From: Albifimbria verrucaria
Taxonomy: Eukaryota > Ascomycota > Sordariomycetes > Hypocreales > Stachybotryaceae
NCBI GenBank assembly: GCA_020081605.1
Contig: JAHREC010000018.1
Location: forward strand, 1,674,001-1,738,000
Direction: 5' to 3'
DNA: 64,000 nucleotides
How positions within the stretch are numbered: position 1 is the stretch's first letter; each line of letters starts with the position of its first letter. The notes below the pieces were generated by a model that was not told the DNA's origin, did no database searches, and saw only the letters and a program-made list of their open reading frames with translations. A program made the position numbers and the translations under genes. Below, in pieces: positions 1-11,282 of this stretch.

Positions 1-1455
1 GGGGTTCTTAGGCTTGTTCTTGGCAGCTTCAACAGCCCTTTGCACCTGTTGCTCCATACGTTGAATATGGTTTTCAGCAGGGCGGCCATGTCGCCTCATT
101 GCGCCATGGCGGCTTCCAGTCTGGTAGAGATAGGTTTGAGCAAAGTTGCTGAGAGGTTGGCTAGGGTTCTGGCGCTGTCCAGCACGAATATGGCTGTAAA
201 CCTGGTAGTAAAGTCTTCGGCCAAAGACACTTCCGATCCCTGATCAGCCGTCTGGCCAGTCGTTGTGACAAGCTGCTGCAGCTGGATCCGTGTGATGAAG
301 TTCTTGTCCTGGGGGTCATGAGGCCGTTATCCTTGGACAAAAGCCAAATCTTGTGGTTGCGCTTTGCCCGCTTGGTTTCCTGGTCAAGGAAGGCAGCCTT
401 CTCCTCTTCCGACATTTTAGCCATCTGGGGTGAGCCTGGGCCTGGGCTTGGGCCTGGGCCTGAGCTTGGGCTTGAGCAGTCTTGGGAACACCTGCTTGAG
501 ACCGGTTAGGGTGGTGCCCAGACGGGCCCATGCGAGCAGCATCACCAGAGAGCCGGTGAGGGTTCTGCAAGATTTGCATGGGTTGAACAGGAGAGACTCC
601 CTGCTGTTGATGATGATGCTGGTGTTGTTGATGCTGGTGTTGATGCACAGGCGCAACAGACAAAGCCTGAGCTGGAGGACTCGGTTTTGCCTGGTGGCCC
701 TGGGGCCTTTGCAGAATGGTAACAGGGTGGCCATGGTCCATTTGCGAAGGTGGTGCTAATGGCTGGTTGCCAGCAAAGCCTGGAGGTGGCTGCTGGTATG
801 CCGATGCATCGGGCATGGTAGGCGGGATCGGAGAAGGCCTCTTGGGCTGTGCGCGCATCGCAGCCTCGACCTCCTCCAGACTCATTACCTTGCGGCTGCT
901 TGGTGCGGCTGCTTGAACTTGAGTCTGCGGCACCGCGGCAGGCTGAGGCGCGGTCTTGGCCGGACCGATGCCCCAGATGCTCTGGTCAACATGGAGATCG
1001 GGAAGTGGCTCTAGATCCCTATACTTCTCGTAGCCAGTCCGGGCAGGTCGCTGAGGCTGCGGAGCCGAGTAATATGCCGAGGACGGAGCAGCAGAACCAT
1101 AAGCCTGGTGTTGGACCTGGGGAGCTGCTACCCTCGTAGCCGGCTTCTGAAGGTGGTAGCGAACATTCTCCTCTTCAATAGCATTGGCGACTTTGGCAGT
1201 ATGGCCATGGAAGTCGAAGTCCTTGCCAACCTTGCTCGTACCTGCAGTGGTGCCTTCTCCGAAGGTGTCGTCGTTGAAAGCGTCGTCAGTCTCGTCGAGC
1301 TGATCGCCTAGGCCATCGTAGGTGTCTTCAAAGTCCAGGGCGTCATCGATGTCACCATTGCGTCCGGATAGCCCAGCAAACGGATCATGGGCCTGGGAGA
1401 AGCCGGGCGCGGCAGAGTTGTGCCGACCGGAGGTATCGAAGCCGAAGAAAGACAT
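1..1455 (-). CDS. PAT1: PAT1 mRNA-decapping activator, N-terminal part (3' end off window)
   Basis: Pat1 links deadenylated mRNA to decapping by recruiting the Lsm1-7 ring and Dcp1/2-Dhh1 in cytoplasmic P-bodies. The protein starts MSFFGFDTSG and continues with an acidic segment (ALDFEDTYDGL), a long P/Q/H-rich low-complexity region, an Ala-Gln repeat, and the conserved block EEEKAAFLDQETKRAKRN followed by LLSKDNGLMTP. These are typical of fungal Pat1. ATG at 1453-1455 is chosen over the in-frame ATG three codons upstream because family members begin MSFFGF. The gene runs off the left edge, so the C-terminal Pat domain is not visible. Three frame breaks, at the G runs 427-430 and 311-315 and the A run 210-212, are each mended by one extra base and the protein then reads through to base 1. 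I treat them as assembly errors. Confidence 0.9.
424..480 (-). repeat. In-gene hexanucleotide repeat coding (Ala-Gln)n in PAT1
   Basis: On the minus strand, GCYCAG-type hexamers repeat about eight times and encode an alternating Ala-Gln tract just before the conserved EEEKAAF block of Pat1. Such coding microsatellites tend to vary in length between strains. One of the PAT1 frame breaks (427-430) lies at its edge. Confidence 0.75.
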
Positions 1456-3160
1456 TTTAAGCAAGTTCGATATCGAGGACAGTAATCAAAATATGTTATA
1501 CTGCCAAGCAATGTTAGATCATGACATAAGAGGTGCGGCGAGTTTGGGGCGTAGTGAAGAAGCGTGTAATGGTCACAAGGTATTCCGGCACTGGCCAAGG
1601 TATGTGATATAAAAAGCAACTTGAAGCTCAAGATGCCGTAGCTACAGCCAGGTACGCTGAAGGAGTGGAGCCGACTGGCAGTACCCTTGCGACATGACAG
1701 ATGTATGAATGACTCCAACCCAATATAAGGCAAATGGCTTAAACACTCGTCTCCAGCCAGAACATGATGCTGAGCGCCGCAAAGTATACCCAGAGATGAG
1801 TGGACTTACCACTAAGAGTATGAAGGTTTCGCTAGGGGGCCGATGCGCAGAAATCTATCATGATTGCTCGAGGGCTTTGTGAGGAGGTCTGTCGGGCGAG
1901 GGGCGAGCCAGCAAGCGCGGTTTTTCGCAAGACGTTCCGACCAAGGAGCTCGAGGGCCCGGACGAATCCAGGAAAGCCGTAGGGTTGACGAGGGCGGCCG
2001 CAATGCAGAGTGGTCTGCGAAGCTCTTGTCTCGCTTCCGGGTGGTGATGTGATGGAGGGAGGAATTGACGTCCACGGTGAAAAGCTTCCCACGTCCGGCA
2101 GCGTCACGCCGGGAGAGGTGGCCATTGCCCCAAGCGTGTCACGTGGCACCAGCCCAAGACTGTTTCCTAGTTTGGTACCTAAGCTTTTGACCGTGATGGA
2201 TATAGAAAGTCATGCCTCTTCAGCATATTAAGAATAATGAATAAAATAAGTAACATATAAGGTTGTACGTTGGTGAGTTCTTGAAAAACGTAAGGTCAAA
2301 GCTCTATTTTTTTCCTATTGTTCTTAAAACTTTCTGAAAGCTTTGTGACAGACTCATTCGCTTGAGCCAACTCGGCACCTGTGACGAAGTGAAGCAATTG
2401 GGGTGACTGCAAAGTATTGACAATACAGCCAATCCGTAGGTATGATTAGTGAAGCGAAATGCTGAAAACAACAATACTAACGGATATCCATACCATCGCA
2501 TCACAGACACTGTGTTTTTCCACCACTGCGTCGGGTTTACAGTTGGATTGTAGGGTAGCAAATTAGATGCTTCACTTGCTCCCATAACTGACTACTCCGT
2601 ATAAGAGGACTCCTCATAATTCCCTTGCAGAAGAACCTTTTCAATACCCAATGACACTCGACTGAGCTATGAGGGGACCCTAGAGTTTCACATCGTTTTC
2701 AATGCTTCATAATACTGCTCTATCTGCTATCTTGACATTGTGCGATGGTATCTTAGAGACAAAGAAACGATGGTCGGCTAACATGAGCGCTTTTGTGCGT
2801 TCAAGATCAAGAAAGCGACGCCAAAATAAAAAATAATTTCTGGACATCCATACTGAAAACCCAAGAAACATACTATCCGATTATCGCGTGAATATAAATT
2901 TGTACACATTTCAACTGAGAAGAATGCACCATAAGCTGGCTTTTATTACAGCGTGGTATCACCCACTGACCATTTTTGTCCACGTCTGGGGAAGGGCGGC
3001 GCTAAGTACCATTTCCCCGTGACATCACGGTACCTGTACCTCTAGAATTTATGAAACGCCTACCAGTCCCAACTTACCACTCTTCCTCTCAAGGAGGCCA
3101 ACGACGTGGCATCAATTGAAGGCCAACGCAACGCCGTGTTATGGCATTGTGACGCTGACA
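1456..3160. other. Divergent intergenic region PAT1 / DHODH
   Basis: No convincing gene. The stretch is A/T-richer than the flanking coding DNA, especially 2220-2960, and holds only short ORFs without codon bias or recognisable protein content. It must contain the promoters of both PAT1 (-) and the dihydroorotate dehydrogenase gene (+). A GGTACC palindrome sits at 3029-3034, about 130 bp upstream of the DHODH start. Confidence 0.6.
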
Positions 3161-4567
3161 ATGTCTTCATCATCAGTCTTGCGGTCGCGCCTCGCGTTTG
3201 CTCCCTTGCGGGCAGCGGCTCCTACGTTGCGCACCCCCATCACCCGTAGATATGCGTCTACCTCGTCGAACACCACTTCGTCAACCGGCGGGCCATTGAA
3301 GGCCGTGCTGTACGGTAGCGCCCTTGCCGCCTCTCTCTACGTCACCTACCTCTACACGACAGACACCAGGGCCTTTTTCCATCGATGGGTGGTCCCGCCT
3401 ATGCTGCGTCTCATCTACCCGGATGCCGAGGATGCTCATCACGCAGGCACCTCCGCCCTGAAGCTGCTTTATGAGCTCAACCTGCACCCGCGTGAGCGCG
3501 ACACCAGCCTTCAATCTCCCGAGCTCGCAGTCTCTGTGTTTGGAACTCAGCTGAGCAACCCCATTGGCATCTCTGCCGGCCTGGATAAGGATGCCGAGAT
3601 CCCTGATGTTCTCTTCGCCTTCGGTGCTGGTGTAGTTGAAGTCGGTGGCTGCACGCCTTTTCCCCAGGAAGGCAACCCCAAGCCCCGTGTCTTCCGCGTT
3701 CCCTCTCTGGATGGTATGATCAACCGGTATGGCCTCAACTCTCGAGGTGCTGATAGCATGGCTGTGCGGCTGAGGGACCGCCTGCGCAGGTTTGCGCGAT
3801 CTGCTGGACTGACCGAGGCCGAGGTTCTGAACGGAGATGCTGGCGTCCCTCCGGGTAGTCTGGTGCCTGGAAGGCTGCTGGCTGTCCAGATCGCCAAGAA
3901 CACGGAAACTAACGAGAAGGACGAGAAAGCCGTTGCCATGGACTACGTATACTGCGTGCAACGGCTGGCGCGCTACGCCGACATTATTGTTGTTAACGTG
4001 AGCAGCCCCAACACGCCTGGCTTGCGTGATTTGCAAGCGACGGAACCTCTCACACGCCTGCTGGGTGCCGTAGTCGACGAGGCTGCTAAGACGGAACGCA
4101 AGCAACGTCCCAAGGTCATGGTCAAGGTCTCACCGGACGAGGACGAGGCTACCCAAATGGAGGGCATCGTTGAGGCCGTCTACCGCAGCGGCGTCGATGG
4201 TGTCATCGTCGGCAACACAACCAAGCGCCGCACAGGCATTGCCCCGGCTGGCATCAAGCTCAGCAGCAAGGAGCAGCAGGCTCTGGCGGAACAAGGTGGC
4301 TACTCCGGACCCGGAATGTACGAGCGAACGCTGGATCTTGTTACACGCTACCGCAAGATGCTAGATGCCCACTCGTATGGCGCCGGAGTTGGATTGGCCA
4401 GTGCTGAGCCCAAGGTCATCTTCGCCACGGGTGGCATCACCAACGGTGAACAGGCGCTCAAGGTGCTTAACGCAGGCGCGAGCGTCGCCATGGTGTATAC
4501 GGGCCTGGTCTACGGCGGAGCGGGTACGGTGACGAGAATCAAGAGCGAGATGAAGCAGAGGCTGTGA
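3161..4567 (+). CDS. pyrD: Dihydroorotate dehydrogenase (quinone), class 2, mitochondrial
   Basis: Catalyses dihydroorotate to orotate with transfer of electrons to ubiquinone, the fourth step of UMP synthesis, on the outer face of the inner mitochondrial membrane. The intronless ORF reads 468 aa from the ATG at 3161; an in-frame ATG at 3116 exists, but the later start places a basic, Ser/Arg-rich presequence (SVLRSRLAFAPLRAAAPTLR) at the N-terminus. A hydrophobic anchor (ALAASLYVTYLY) follows at about residue 50. FMN/substrate motifs are visible: NPIGISAGLDKDAE, INRYGLNSRG, NVSSPNTPGLRDLQ (catalytic Ser of class 2 enzymes), KVSPD, VIVGNTTKR and FATGGITNGEQAL. An insertion rich in charged residues after the INRYG motif is typical of fungal enzymes. 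No frame break. It converges with the downstream reductase gene. Confidence 0.96.
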   Translation: MSSSSVLRSRLAFAPLRAAAPTLRTPITRRYASTSSNTTSSTGGPLKAVLYGSALAASLYVTYLYTTDTRAFFHRWVVPPMLRLIYPDAEDAHHAGTSALKLLYELNLHPRERDTSLQSPELAVSVFGTQLSNPIGISAGLDKDAEIPDVLFAFGAGVVEVGGCTPFPQEGNPKPRVFRVPSLDGMINRYGLNSRGADSMAVRLRDRLRRFARSAGLTEAEVLNGDAGVPPGSLVPGRLLAVQIAKNTETNEKDEKAVAMDYVYCVQRLARYADIIVVNVSSPNTPGLRDLQATEPLTRLLGAVVDEAAKTERKQRPKVMVKVSPDEDEATQMEGIVEAVYRSGVDGVIVGNTTKRRTGIAPAGIKLSSKEQQALAEQGGYSGPGMYERTLDLVTRYRKMLDAHSYGAGVGLASAEPKVIFATGGITNGEQALKVLNAGASVAMVYTGLVYGGAGTVTRIKSEMKQRL

Positions 4568-4939
4568 AACGTAGGTTGATAGATTAAAAGCAGGACATTG
4601 TATTTTCCTTCAACTCTAGATATCAATTGTACACATTATTTTGGCTACTGCACACGCAATTCTGATTATATCCAAGTCTTCACTGTGATGTGGTAGCGGG
4701 AGCCTCTCGATGATGCTCGTCCAGGTATGTCGTTATCAGGGGTGGTTTCTTCTCGCTTCATAAAATTGCTGATGTCTCACAAATATCCCTATAAATCTAC
4801 ACTTGACCCTTGGTGCAGCATCCGCCCACACACCCTTCATACAAGGTGACACTCCAATTTATAACTTTCTGCACTTGTTTCAGAGCAGTCATCCCTTATC
4901 ACAGCCCACTCTCCCTTTTCCCTCGCTCCTTATCGGTGT
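4568..4939. other. Convergent intergenic gap, DHODH / ECM4
   Basis: 372 bp between two stop codons facing each other. Holds the 3' UTRs of both genes; nothing else recognised. Confidence 0.6.
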
Positions 4940-6394
4940 TTACTTGGTGGCCACAGTGGAGGAGGCGACCTTGACGGCGGCCACCTCGTCGTCCAGGGAC
5001 AGGATATGAGGCAGTGGGCCAACGGGGGTGATAGAGTGAGGGTTGATCTGGGTGTGGCTGCGGGTGTAGTGCCACTTGATGTGCTCGAACTGGGTGGTGT
5101 CCTTGAAGGCGGCATGCTGCCAGTACAGGTTACGCATCCACAAGTGCAGACGAGGGTAGCCAGAACGGATATCCCTAATGTTGCACTTGAAGTGCTGGAC
5201 GTAGACAGGATCGAAACGAACAAGGGTGACATAGCTAGAAATCACTGTTAGCAAGGGATTCTGGAGGGTTGGGTCCAGCTAGAGTAGAGTGATGCTTACA
5301 GTCGGACGTCGACCTCGGTCAACTGCTTTCCGAGATAGTAGGGGCCGTCGTGGCCGGCCAGATGGTTCTCAGCTCTGTCAAGGGCCTCGAACAGGGCCAC
5401 GACGTTCTTCTCATAGGCTTGGGCGGTGGTGGCGAAGCCCGACTTGTAGACGCCGTTGTTGATGAGGTCATACATCCATTCATGAGTCTCGTTGATGGTG
5501 GACTGGAGGCTCTCAGGGTACAGATCAATGGCGCGGTACTCCTCTGCGATCACATCATTGAACTGTGGTGCAATTAGCCAACGAATATTTCAAGTCCGGG
5601 AAACGAATAAGTACTAACCTCTGTGTTGAGCATGCGGATGATCTCGCTGCTCTCGTTGCTGACGATGCGCTTCGTCTTCTTGTCATACAGCACAGGCACG
5701 GTGAAGCGGCCCTCATATTCCTTCTCAGACTCGAAATAGACATGGCGCAGGTGAGTGAAGTCCTCGTGACCCTCGAGGGGATCGGGGACGACATTCTCGC
5801 CAGGCTCCTTCTCATCCTTGGTCACGAAGCGCCAGCCACCCTCGCCAAGGTGCCAGTGCACGACGGAGAAGGTGATGAAATCCTCAAGACCCTTGAGCTT
5901 CCTGGTAATCAGGGTTCGGTGCGCCTATCCATTGCGGGTGAGCGTGGTGGGCGAAACAAGAACATTTGGAGGACTTACCCAAGGGCATGCATAGCTGACA
6001 TAGAGGTGGTAGCGACCCTTCTCAGGAGGGAACTGAGCACCACTTTCACGGGAGATCCAGTTGCGGAACGAGCTGACCTGGCGCTTGAATTCGCCAGACG
6101 TGTCTCCGGGCTTGACCCAGTCGGTAATTTTGCTTGCCGTGGACTGGATTGCGGGGTTGCATCAGCATTTGCCCTGCAGAGGGTTGTGATTTGTGTACTT
6201 ACCATTTTGGATAGCTGTGTGAGGGGAGCTGTGACACCGGTAGATGAAGGTGTTTGGGCACGAGCAATGGGAGCGCCGGTGCTTGAACTGAGCGAAGAAA
6301 TGGGCGCGGTCGTTGACAAGAATCTAGAGGACAGACGCTGGTTGTTCTTGGATAGAGAAGCCAGAGATCTGGTGGTTGATCGGAATATCGTCAT
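4940..6394 (-). CDS. ECM4: Glutathionyl-hydroquinone reductase (Xi-class GST, ECM4/Gto family)
   Basis: Reduces S-glutathionyl-hydroquinones, releasing the hydroquinone and GSSG; a thiol-transferase of the Xi (omega-like) GST class. Five exons (6394-6203, 6143-5979, 5924-5619, 5562-5300, 5234-4940) encode 406 aa. Motifs: WVKPGDTSGEF, NWISRESGAQFPPEKGRYHL, the catalytic-Cys motif YACPWAHR (split by intron 2 after the Trp), GWRF, FTVPVLYDKKTKRIVSNESSEI (thioredoxin-fold GSH site, cis-Pro), and the C-terminal helical domain with [26 protein letters not shown]. All introns have GT-AG ends. The start at 6394 gives an Arg/Ser-rich leader (MTIFRSTTRSLASLSKNN) that looks mitochondrial; an upstream in-frame ATG at 6460 is possible. 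No frame break is needed. Confidence 0.93.
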
Positions 6395-8670
6395 TGATAT
6401 GTCTCTTTTATAGCAAATGCTTGGGCATGAGGGGGAGGCAGCTGCCAATGGGGCTAACATATAACGAATAAGAGTTCTTGGAGGCGGCTAGAATTGATGA
6501 CAAGGCATTATAGATGCATTATTTTTACAGGCCGGGTCAGGCTGGGCTGGGTCGCTAGGTGGATTGGTCACGGCGATGCTTCTATTACCGTCTTCTACGT
6601 AAGGCAAGTGCGGCGAAATTGCTCAGGTAACGTTAGACTAAGATGTTGGTAATGGGTTGGAAATGGAGATTTTAGTCTGGACAGAGTTAGTCATGAGGGG
6701 GAAAGGCGGACCCCAAAGTGGGATGAAGCAGCATCATTAATAAGGGTGCGCTCTCTGCTGTGGCTCCAATCGTGTTATAACGATGCTGGCTTTGGACCAA
6801 AATAAAGAGATAAAATAAAGGCAGAGACTGGTTTTAAAAATTCACTATACTGTCATGAAAATGAACAAGAAGAAGGAGAAAAGAAAAAACATACACTCAG
6901 AATAGAAAAAGACACGAAATCATAACAATAATAATAATACCATCATCAACAAGGAAGACATGGGCTGTTATGTTGAAAAGACCATGACCCAATTACATGC
7001 CCTCCCTTCCCATTAACACCACCAAAAGCTGGCCTCAGCTGTCTCAAAGAGCCCGAGACTCGGTGGAACCAAGTCCATTCCGGTATTCTGTATCTGTAGA
7101 TGCTACTCTACTCTCGGCCGTCGATTTGCCCAACCGGGACCAGGGACCACTGGAGGAATGGGATGGGGCGGATCCGAGCCAGGCGAGGAGGCAGCCGCAA
7201 TATCGATTCCCGAGATGATGGATACATGGGACGGTACGGTACGGTACTTACTGTGCTATGAATGCCGGCAGATGCAGTGGCGATACAGGTGCGGCTTCTC
7301 TGGGGATCTTTGAGACGGGTTCCAGAAGAAATGGCCTTTTTATTTACTCTGCCTGTTTAGGAAAGCTCCTGTAAACAGACTTCATACCTGAAGCTGTGGG
7401 AGGACACAGTACATCTCAAGCCAGAGCTGTTAACTTATGAGCTGGTTGTCAATATAATATGTAGAGGGCAAGTCCTTTTTGATCAATTCTAGGAATTTCT
7501 CTTCTTTTTCTTTTCCCTTGCAAAACACGGCCTCACCTGTTCTTGCTGTTGGTTGGTGATTTTTTATTTTATTTTATTTTGGTAGGGGTCTTTTTTTTCT
7601 TCTTTTTTTTCAAGGTACATCACCAACTCGAGACATTGCCGAACCCCCAAATTGCGAAAACCGCCTGTCTGTCTGTCTGTTCTGTAAGGCACCAGAAGGA
7701 AGAGGAGCTAGGACTTGGACGGGCGCGGGACACGGCTTTACCCACCCTGTGCTTTGATCGATCGTATACGAGATTGTCCCATCAGACTTTTCGTGTTACT
7801 TGGCTTGGCCCCGGCAAGCTCCACGTCAGCCTGACACCCGAATTCCATGCACACGAGCTTATCTGGGCCAACGGAGTGCTTTTCCCTTGAGCTGCAGCGC
7901 CTTGCAGCATTGCACTGCACTGCACTGCACCGCACTGCACCGTCGACGCTCTGTACCGGTACCTAGTGGGCAGAGTGTCAAGTCAAATAGTCCGTCCGGT
8001 CCGCCTGGAGCCATTGATTGCTGCGTTTGCGCCCTCGACCTCAACAGGAATAGCCAGCATTGACGATACGGCGGCTTGTATTCCGTGCGAACCTTTTCAG
8101 TCGGCCAGAGGAAGCAGCTCAGCTCTGTTCTGCTCTGTTCTGCTCTGCTCCTCGGCTACACTGACTGCTTTGAGGCGACCTCGTTCTCCCTCTTCTTGTT
8201 CCCTTTTTTTTAAATTTATTTTATCCTGTCCCTGGGTACTTATTTTCTCCGCTCACCCCCTGGTCGTCCCCTCTTCCGTCTGTCCACCACTTTCAGTTAC
8301 TCTTAGTTGGGCTGTCGTGGCCCGTACCAGTCCCGGTACCGGTACCTGCTGAGGTCCCTACTGTATCTATCTCCCGGTCTCTGCCCATTCACGCGTACGC
8401 TACTCTCTCTGTACAGGCACAAGCACAAGCACAGACGCAGGACAGGACAGCACCACCCCTCTCCTTTTTCAAACACCCCTGGCCTTGCTCACCCCTGAAC
8501 TTGAACTTTCTGGCTTGGGTCGAGAACGTGGATCCTCCTGCCAGTGTCCAACTTCGATTCTCCTGCTTCTGCCTCTCTGGCATCTTTCCCATCAACCCTT
8601 TTCATTCCCCATTTCTTCCTTTGGCCGGATCCCATCAGAATCGCGGCCTTTGGTCTGACCTCTTTTCATA
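6395..8670. other. Divergent intergenic region ECM4 / KRE2 with long pyrimidine-rich leader
   Basis: 2.3 kb without a supportable gene. 6780-6960 is A-rich. From about 7490 to 8660 the + strand becomes strongly C/T-rich with several simple repeats: ACGGT x3 at 7231-7246, TGCAC units at 7911-7942, CTCTGTTCTG units at 8121-8150, and GGTACC sites at 7958, 8335 and 8341. This is most likely the promoter and a long 5' leader of the KRE2 gene, whose ATG is at 8671. ORFs here have repetitive, unlikely translations. Confidence 0.55.
7911..7942. repeat. TGCAC pentanucleotide tract
   Basis: Five to six imperfect TGCAC units in tandem in the upstream region of the KRE2 gene. Confidence 0.7.
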
Positions 8671-10150
8671 ATGGCCGGAGGCAACGCGCGCTACGTGCGC
8701 TACATCGTCTTCGCCATCTTCGTAAGTGCCCTCTCCCCGTTCGCATTCGCCGCGCAGAACCAACTTCTGTCCATCCATCCATCGGCTCCTGCTAACCAAT
8801 CCCAGACTCTCATCCTTTTCTACTACGTCTCTCACTCCAAGTATGAGGGCGTCAACATCGACGGCCAGGCTCTCCGCGAGTCCTGGGCCCAGTCCCCGAG
8901 CAAGCAGCAGCACGCTGCCTCGGGCGAGTCCTCCAACAAGGCGCCTGCCTACCAGTCCAGTGATGCTAAGCAGCACCCGATGGCCATGACTCCCGCCGAC
9001 CCTGGCTGGAACGACCTCGTCGGCATCGCCCCTGGACCCCGTGTCAACGCTACCTTTGTCACCCTTGCCCGTAACAGCGACGTCTGGGACATTGCCAAGT
9101 CTATCCGCCACGTCGAGGATCGCTTCAACCGACGATACAACTACGACTGGGTCTTCCTCAACGACAAGCCTTTTGATGCCACCTTTAAGAAAGTCACCTC
9201 CTCCCTGGTTTCTGGCAACACCTTCTACGGCTTGATCCCCACGGAGCACTGGTCCTTCCCCGAGTGGATCGACCAGGACAAGGCCAAGAAGGTTCGTGAG
9301 GATATGGCTGAGCGCAAGATCATCTACGGCGACTCCGTCAGCTACCGTCACATGTGCCGCTTCGAGTCCGGTTTCTTCTTCCGTCACCCTCTTATGATGA
9401 ACTACGAGTACTACTGGCGTGTTGAGCCCTCCATTGAGCTCTACTGCGATATCCACTACGACCCCTTCCGTGTCATGGTTGAGCAGGGCAAGAAGTACAG
9501 CTTCGTCCTCAGTTTGTACGAATACAAGGAGACCATTTCCACCCTCTGGGACAGCACCAAGAAGTTCATCGCCAACCATCCCGAGCACATTGCTGAGGAC
9601 AACTCCATGAAGTTCCTTAGTGATGACGGTGGTAACACTTACAATCTCTGCCACTTCGTATGTCCTCTCCCAACCCTCTACGTGGCTTGTCGCCACATTC
9701 ATTTCACAATATGCTAACTGTGCCTATAGTGGTCCAACTTCGAGGTCGGCAGTCTGGAATGGCTCCGCAGCCCGGCTTACATCGATTTTTTCGAGTCCCT
9801 TGACAAGGACGGTGGTTTCTTCTACGAGCGTTGGGGTGATGCCCCCGTTCACTCCATCGCTGCGGGTCTGCTGCTCAATAAGAGCGAGATTCACTTCTTC
9901 AACGATATCGCCTACTTCCACGTTCCCTTCACTCACTGCCCTACGGGCGAGAAGAAGCGCCTCGATCTCAAGTGCACCTGCAACCCCAAGGACAATTTTG
10001 ACTGGAAGGGCTATTCTTGTAAGTTTCGACTTGTGCATTTTGCCGTTCATTTTTCTGAATACAGGCTTACCTTTTCATACAGGCACTTCTAGGTTCTTCG
10101 ATGTCAATGGCCTTGAGAAGCCCGAGGGCTACGAGAACCAGCAAGACTAA
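8671..10150 (+). CDS. KRE2: Alpha-1,2-mannosyltransferase, KRE2/MNT1 family (GT15)
   Basis: Golgi type II membrane enzyme that transfers mannose from GDP-mannose in O- and N-glycan extension of cell-wall proteins. Four exons (8671-8721, 8806-9657, 9730-10018, 10083-10150) encode 419 aa. Intron 1 (8722-8805, GTAAGT...CCCAG) joins [10 protein letters not shown] to [15 protein letters not shown], creating a single N-terminal signal anchor; reading through it, as the open frame allows, would break this helix. The luminal GT15 domain shows [64 protein letters not shown] (metal/nucleophile region), [27 protein letters not shown] and FHVPFTHCP. Length and motif order match the family and no frame break is needed. 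A long antisense ORF is a codon-bias shadow. Confidence 0.95.
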
Positions 10151-10612
10151 GTTGGCTGCGCATTATGTTGGATGACCGGCGTGTATTATTTCATCGTGCT
10201 CAAGTTGTAATCGCTGGCTAGCGACAGTCCCTCCACCCTCGTGTTGCAATGGTCCGAGGGATGTGGTTTGGGCAAACTAGGAAACGGGATAAAAAACTCT
10301 TAAAGTGCGGGATAGGCGTCTGGGTTGAAAGATGCTTTGGACAGTTATACGAATGTAAATATTCCTTTGAATGATAAAGGCTGCCTGATCAGGGTTTTCC
10401 AAAGCACACTCTTCCGTATTTTTCTTGGTATCAACCCTGACATGTGTGCCATCGTACAAGTTTATATATATGTGAACATGCTAATAGTACAACGTTGCTC
10501 TATGTGAAAGCCCTGTAAACTGAGCCCATACGCGGCCCTTTCACCACGCCCATCCAGTCATCGCGAATCTGCTGTTTTATATAACGACAAATCATGACGT
10601 TCGATACCCATT
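10151..10612. other. Convergent intergenic gap, KRE2 / MRPS12
   Basis: 462 bp between converging stops. A/T-richer; contains both 3' UTRs. No gene seen. Confidence 0.6.
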
Positions 10613-11282
10613 CTAACCGACAGTCGCGGTCTTGGGCTTCTTGGCACCATACTTGCTACGACTGGTCGCACGGTTCGCAACACCTCCCTACAACAGTTCG
10701 TTAGCATTGGCTTGTTGCTCCAAGATTATACGTAGATAACTCGTAATGGGACTTAAACAGCGAGCCAATTGGCACCGTTTCGATGACAGTACCGGGGAGA
10801 GCGTAAACTCACCAGATCCAGTGCTCCACGCACCAGGTGGTATCGCACACCGGGACAATCCTGGGACCTGCCTCCGCGCACGAGCACGACACTGTGCTGC
10901 TGGATGTTGTGACCCTCGCCGGGGATGTAGGCGGAGATGACGGCGCCGGAGGACAGCTTGACACGGGCCGTCTTTCGCTCGCCGGAGTTGGGCTTCTTGG
11001 GTCGCACGACACCGACTCGCAGGCACACGCCCTTGAGGGCCGGGGCGCCGGCGTTGGACAGCGCCGGCGACACGGTGTGACGGGCGCGCTTGCCCTTACG
11101 GCATCCGCGGAGGACCTGGTTCAGCGTCGCGGGGCGGGCGGCCGTCGTCGAGAAGGCATTGCGCAGGTGCAGCGAGTTCTGGAGGATGGAGGAGGTGGTC
11201 TTGATCGTGGTCGTGGTCGGGGCGGAGAGGAAAGGGCGCCGCGTGGCGGGGAGAAGAACTGGCGGAGGATGGAGCCGACCAT
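10613..11282 (-). CDS. MRPS12: Mitochondrial ribosomal protein uS12m (S12)
   Basis: Component of the mitochondrial small ribosomal subunit, at the decoding centre. The S12 core is unmistakable: [95 protein letters not shown] intron (10812-10688) joins exon 2, which encodes [20 protein letters not shown] and ends at 10613. The best start is ATG 11282 ([10 protein letters not shown]), giving about 181 aa with an Arg/Ser-rich presequence, but this requires one base missing in a C run (minus strand) near 11254. Without a frameshift the same frame opens at 11376 with an unconvincing N-terminus. Divergent from the acyl-CoA dehydrogenase gene. Confidence 0.9.

Noticed and set aside
3281..4105. 274-codon antisense ORF in DHODH
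   Set aside because: Shadow of a strongly biased, intact gene.
5565..6413. 282-codon ORF on + strand over ECM4
   Set aside because: Runs through exons and introns of the well-supported reductase gene on the minus strand and has no recognisable content.
8635..9702. 355-codon ORF antisense to KRE2
   Set aside because: Val/Gly/Leu-rich translation with no motifs; it arises because the sense gene prefers C/G at third positions, which avoids stops in the opposite frame. KRE2 is fully supported on the + strand.
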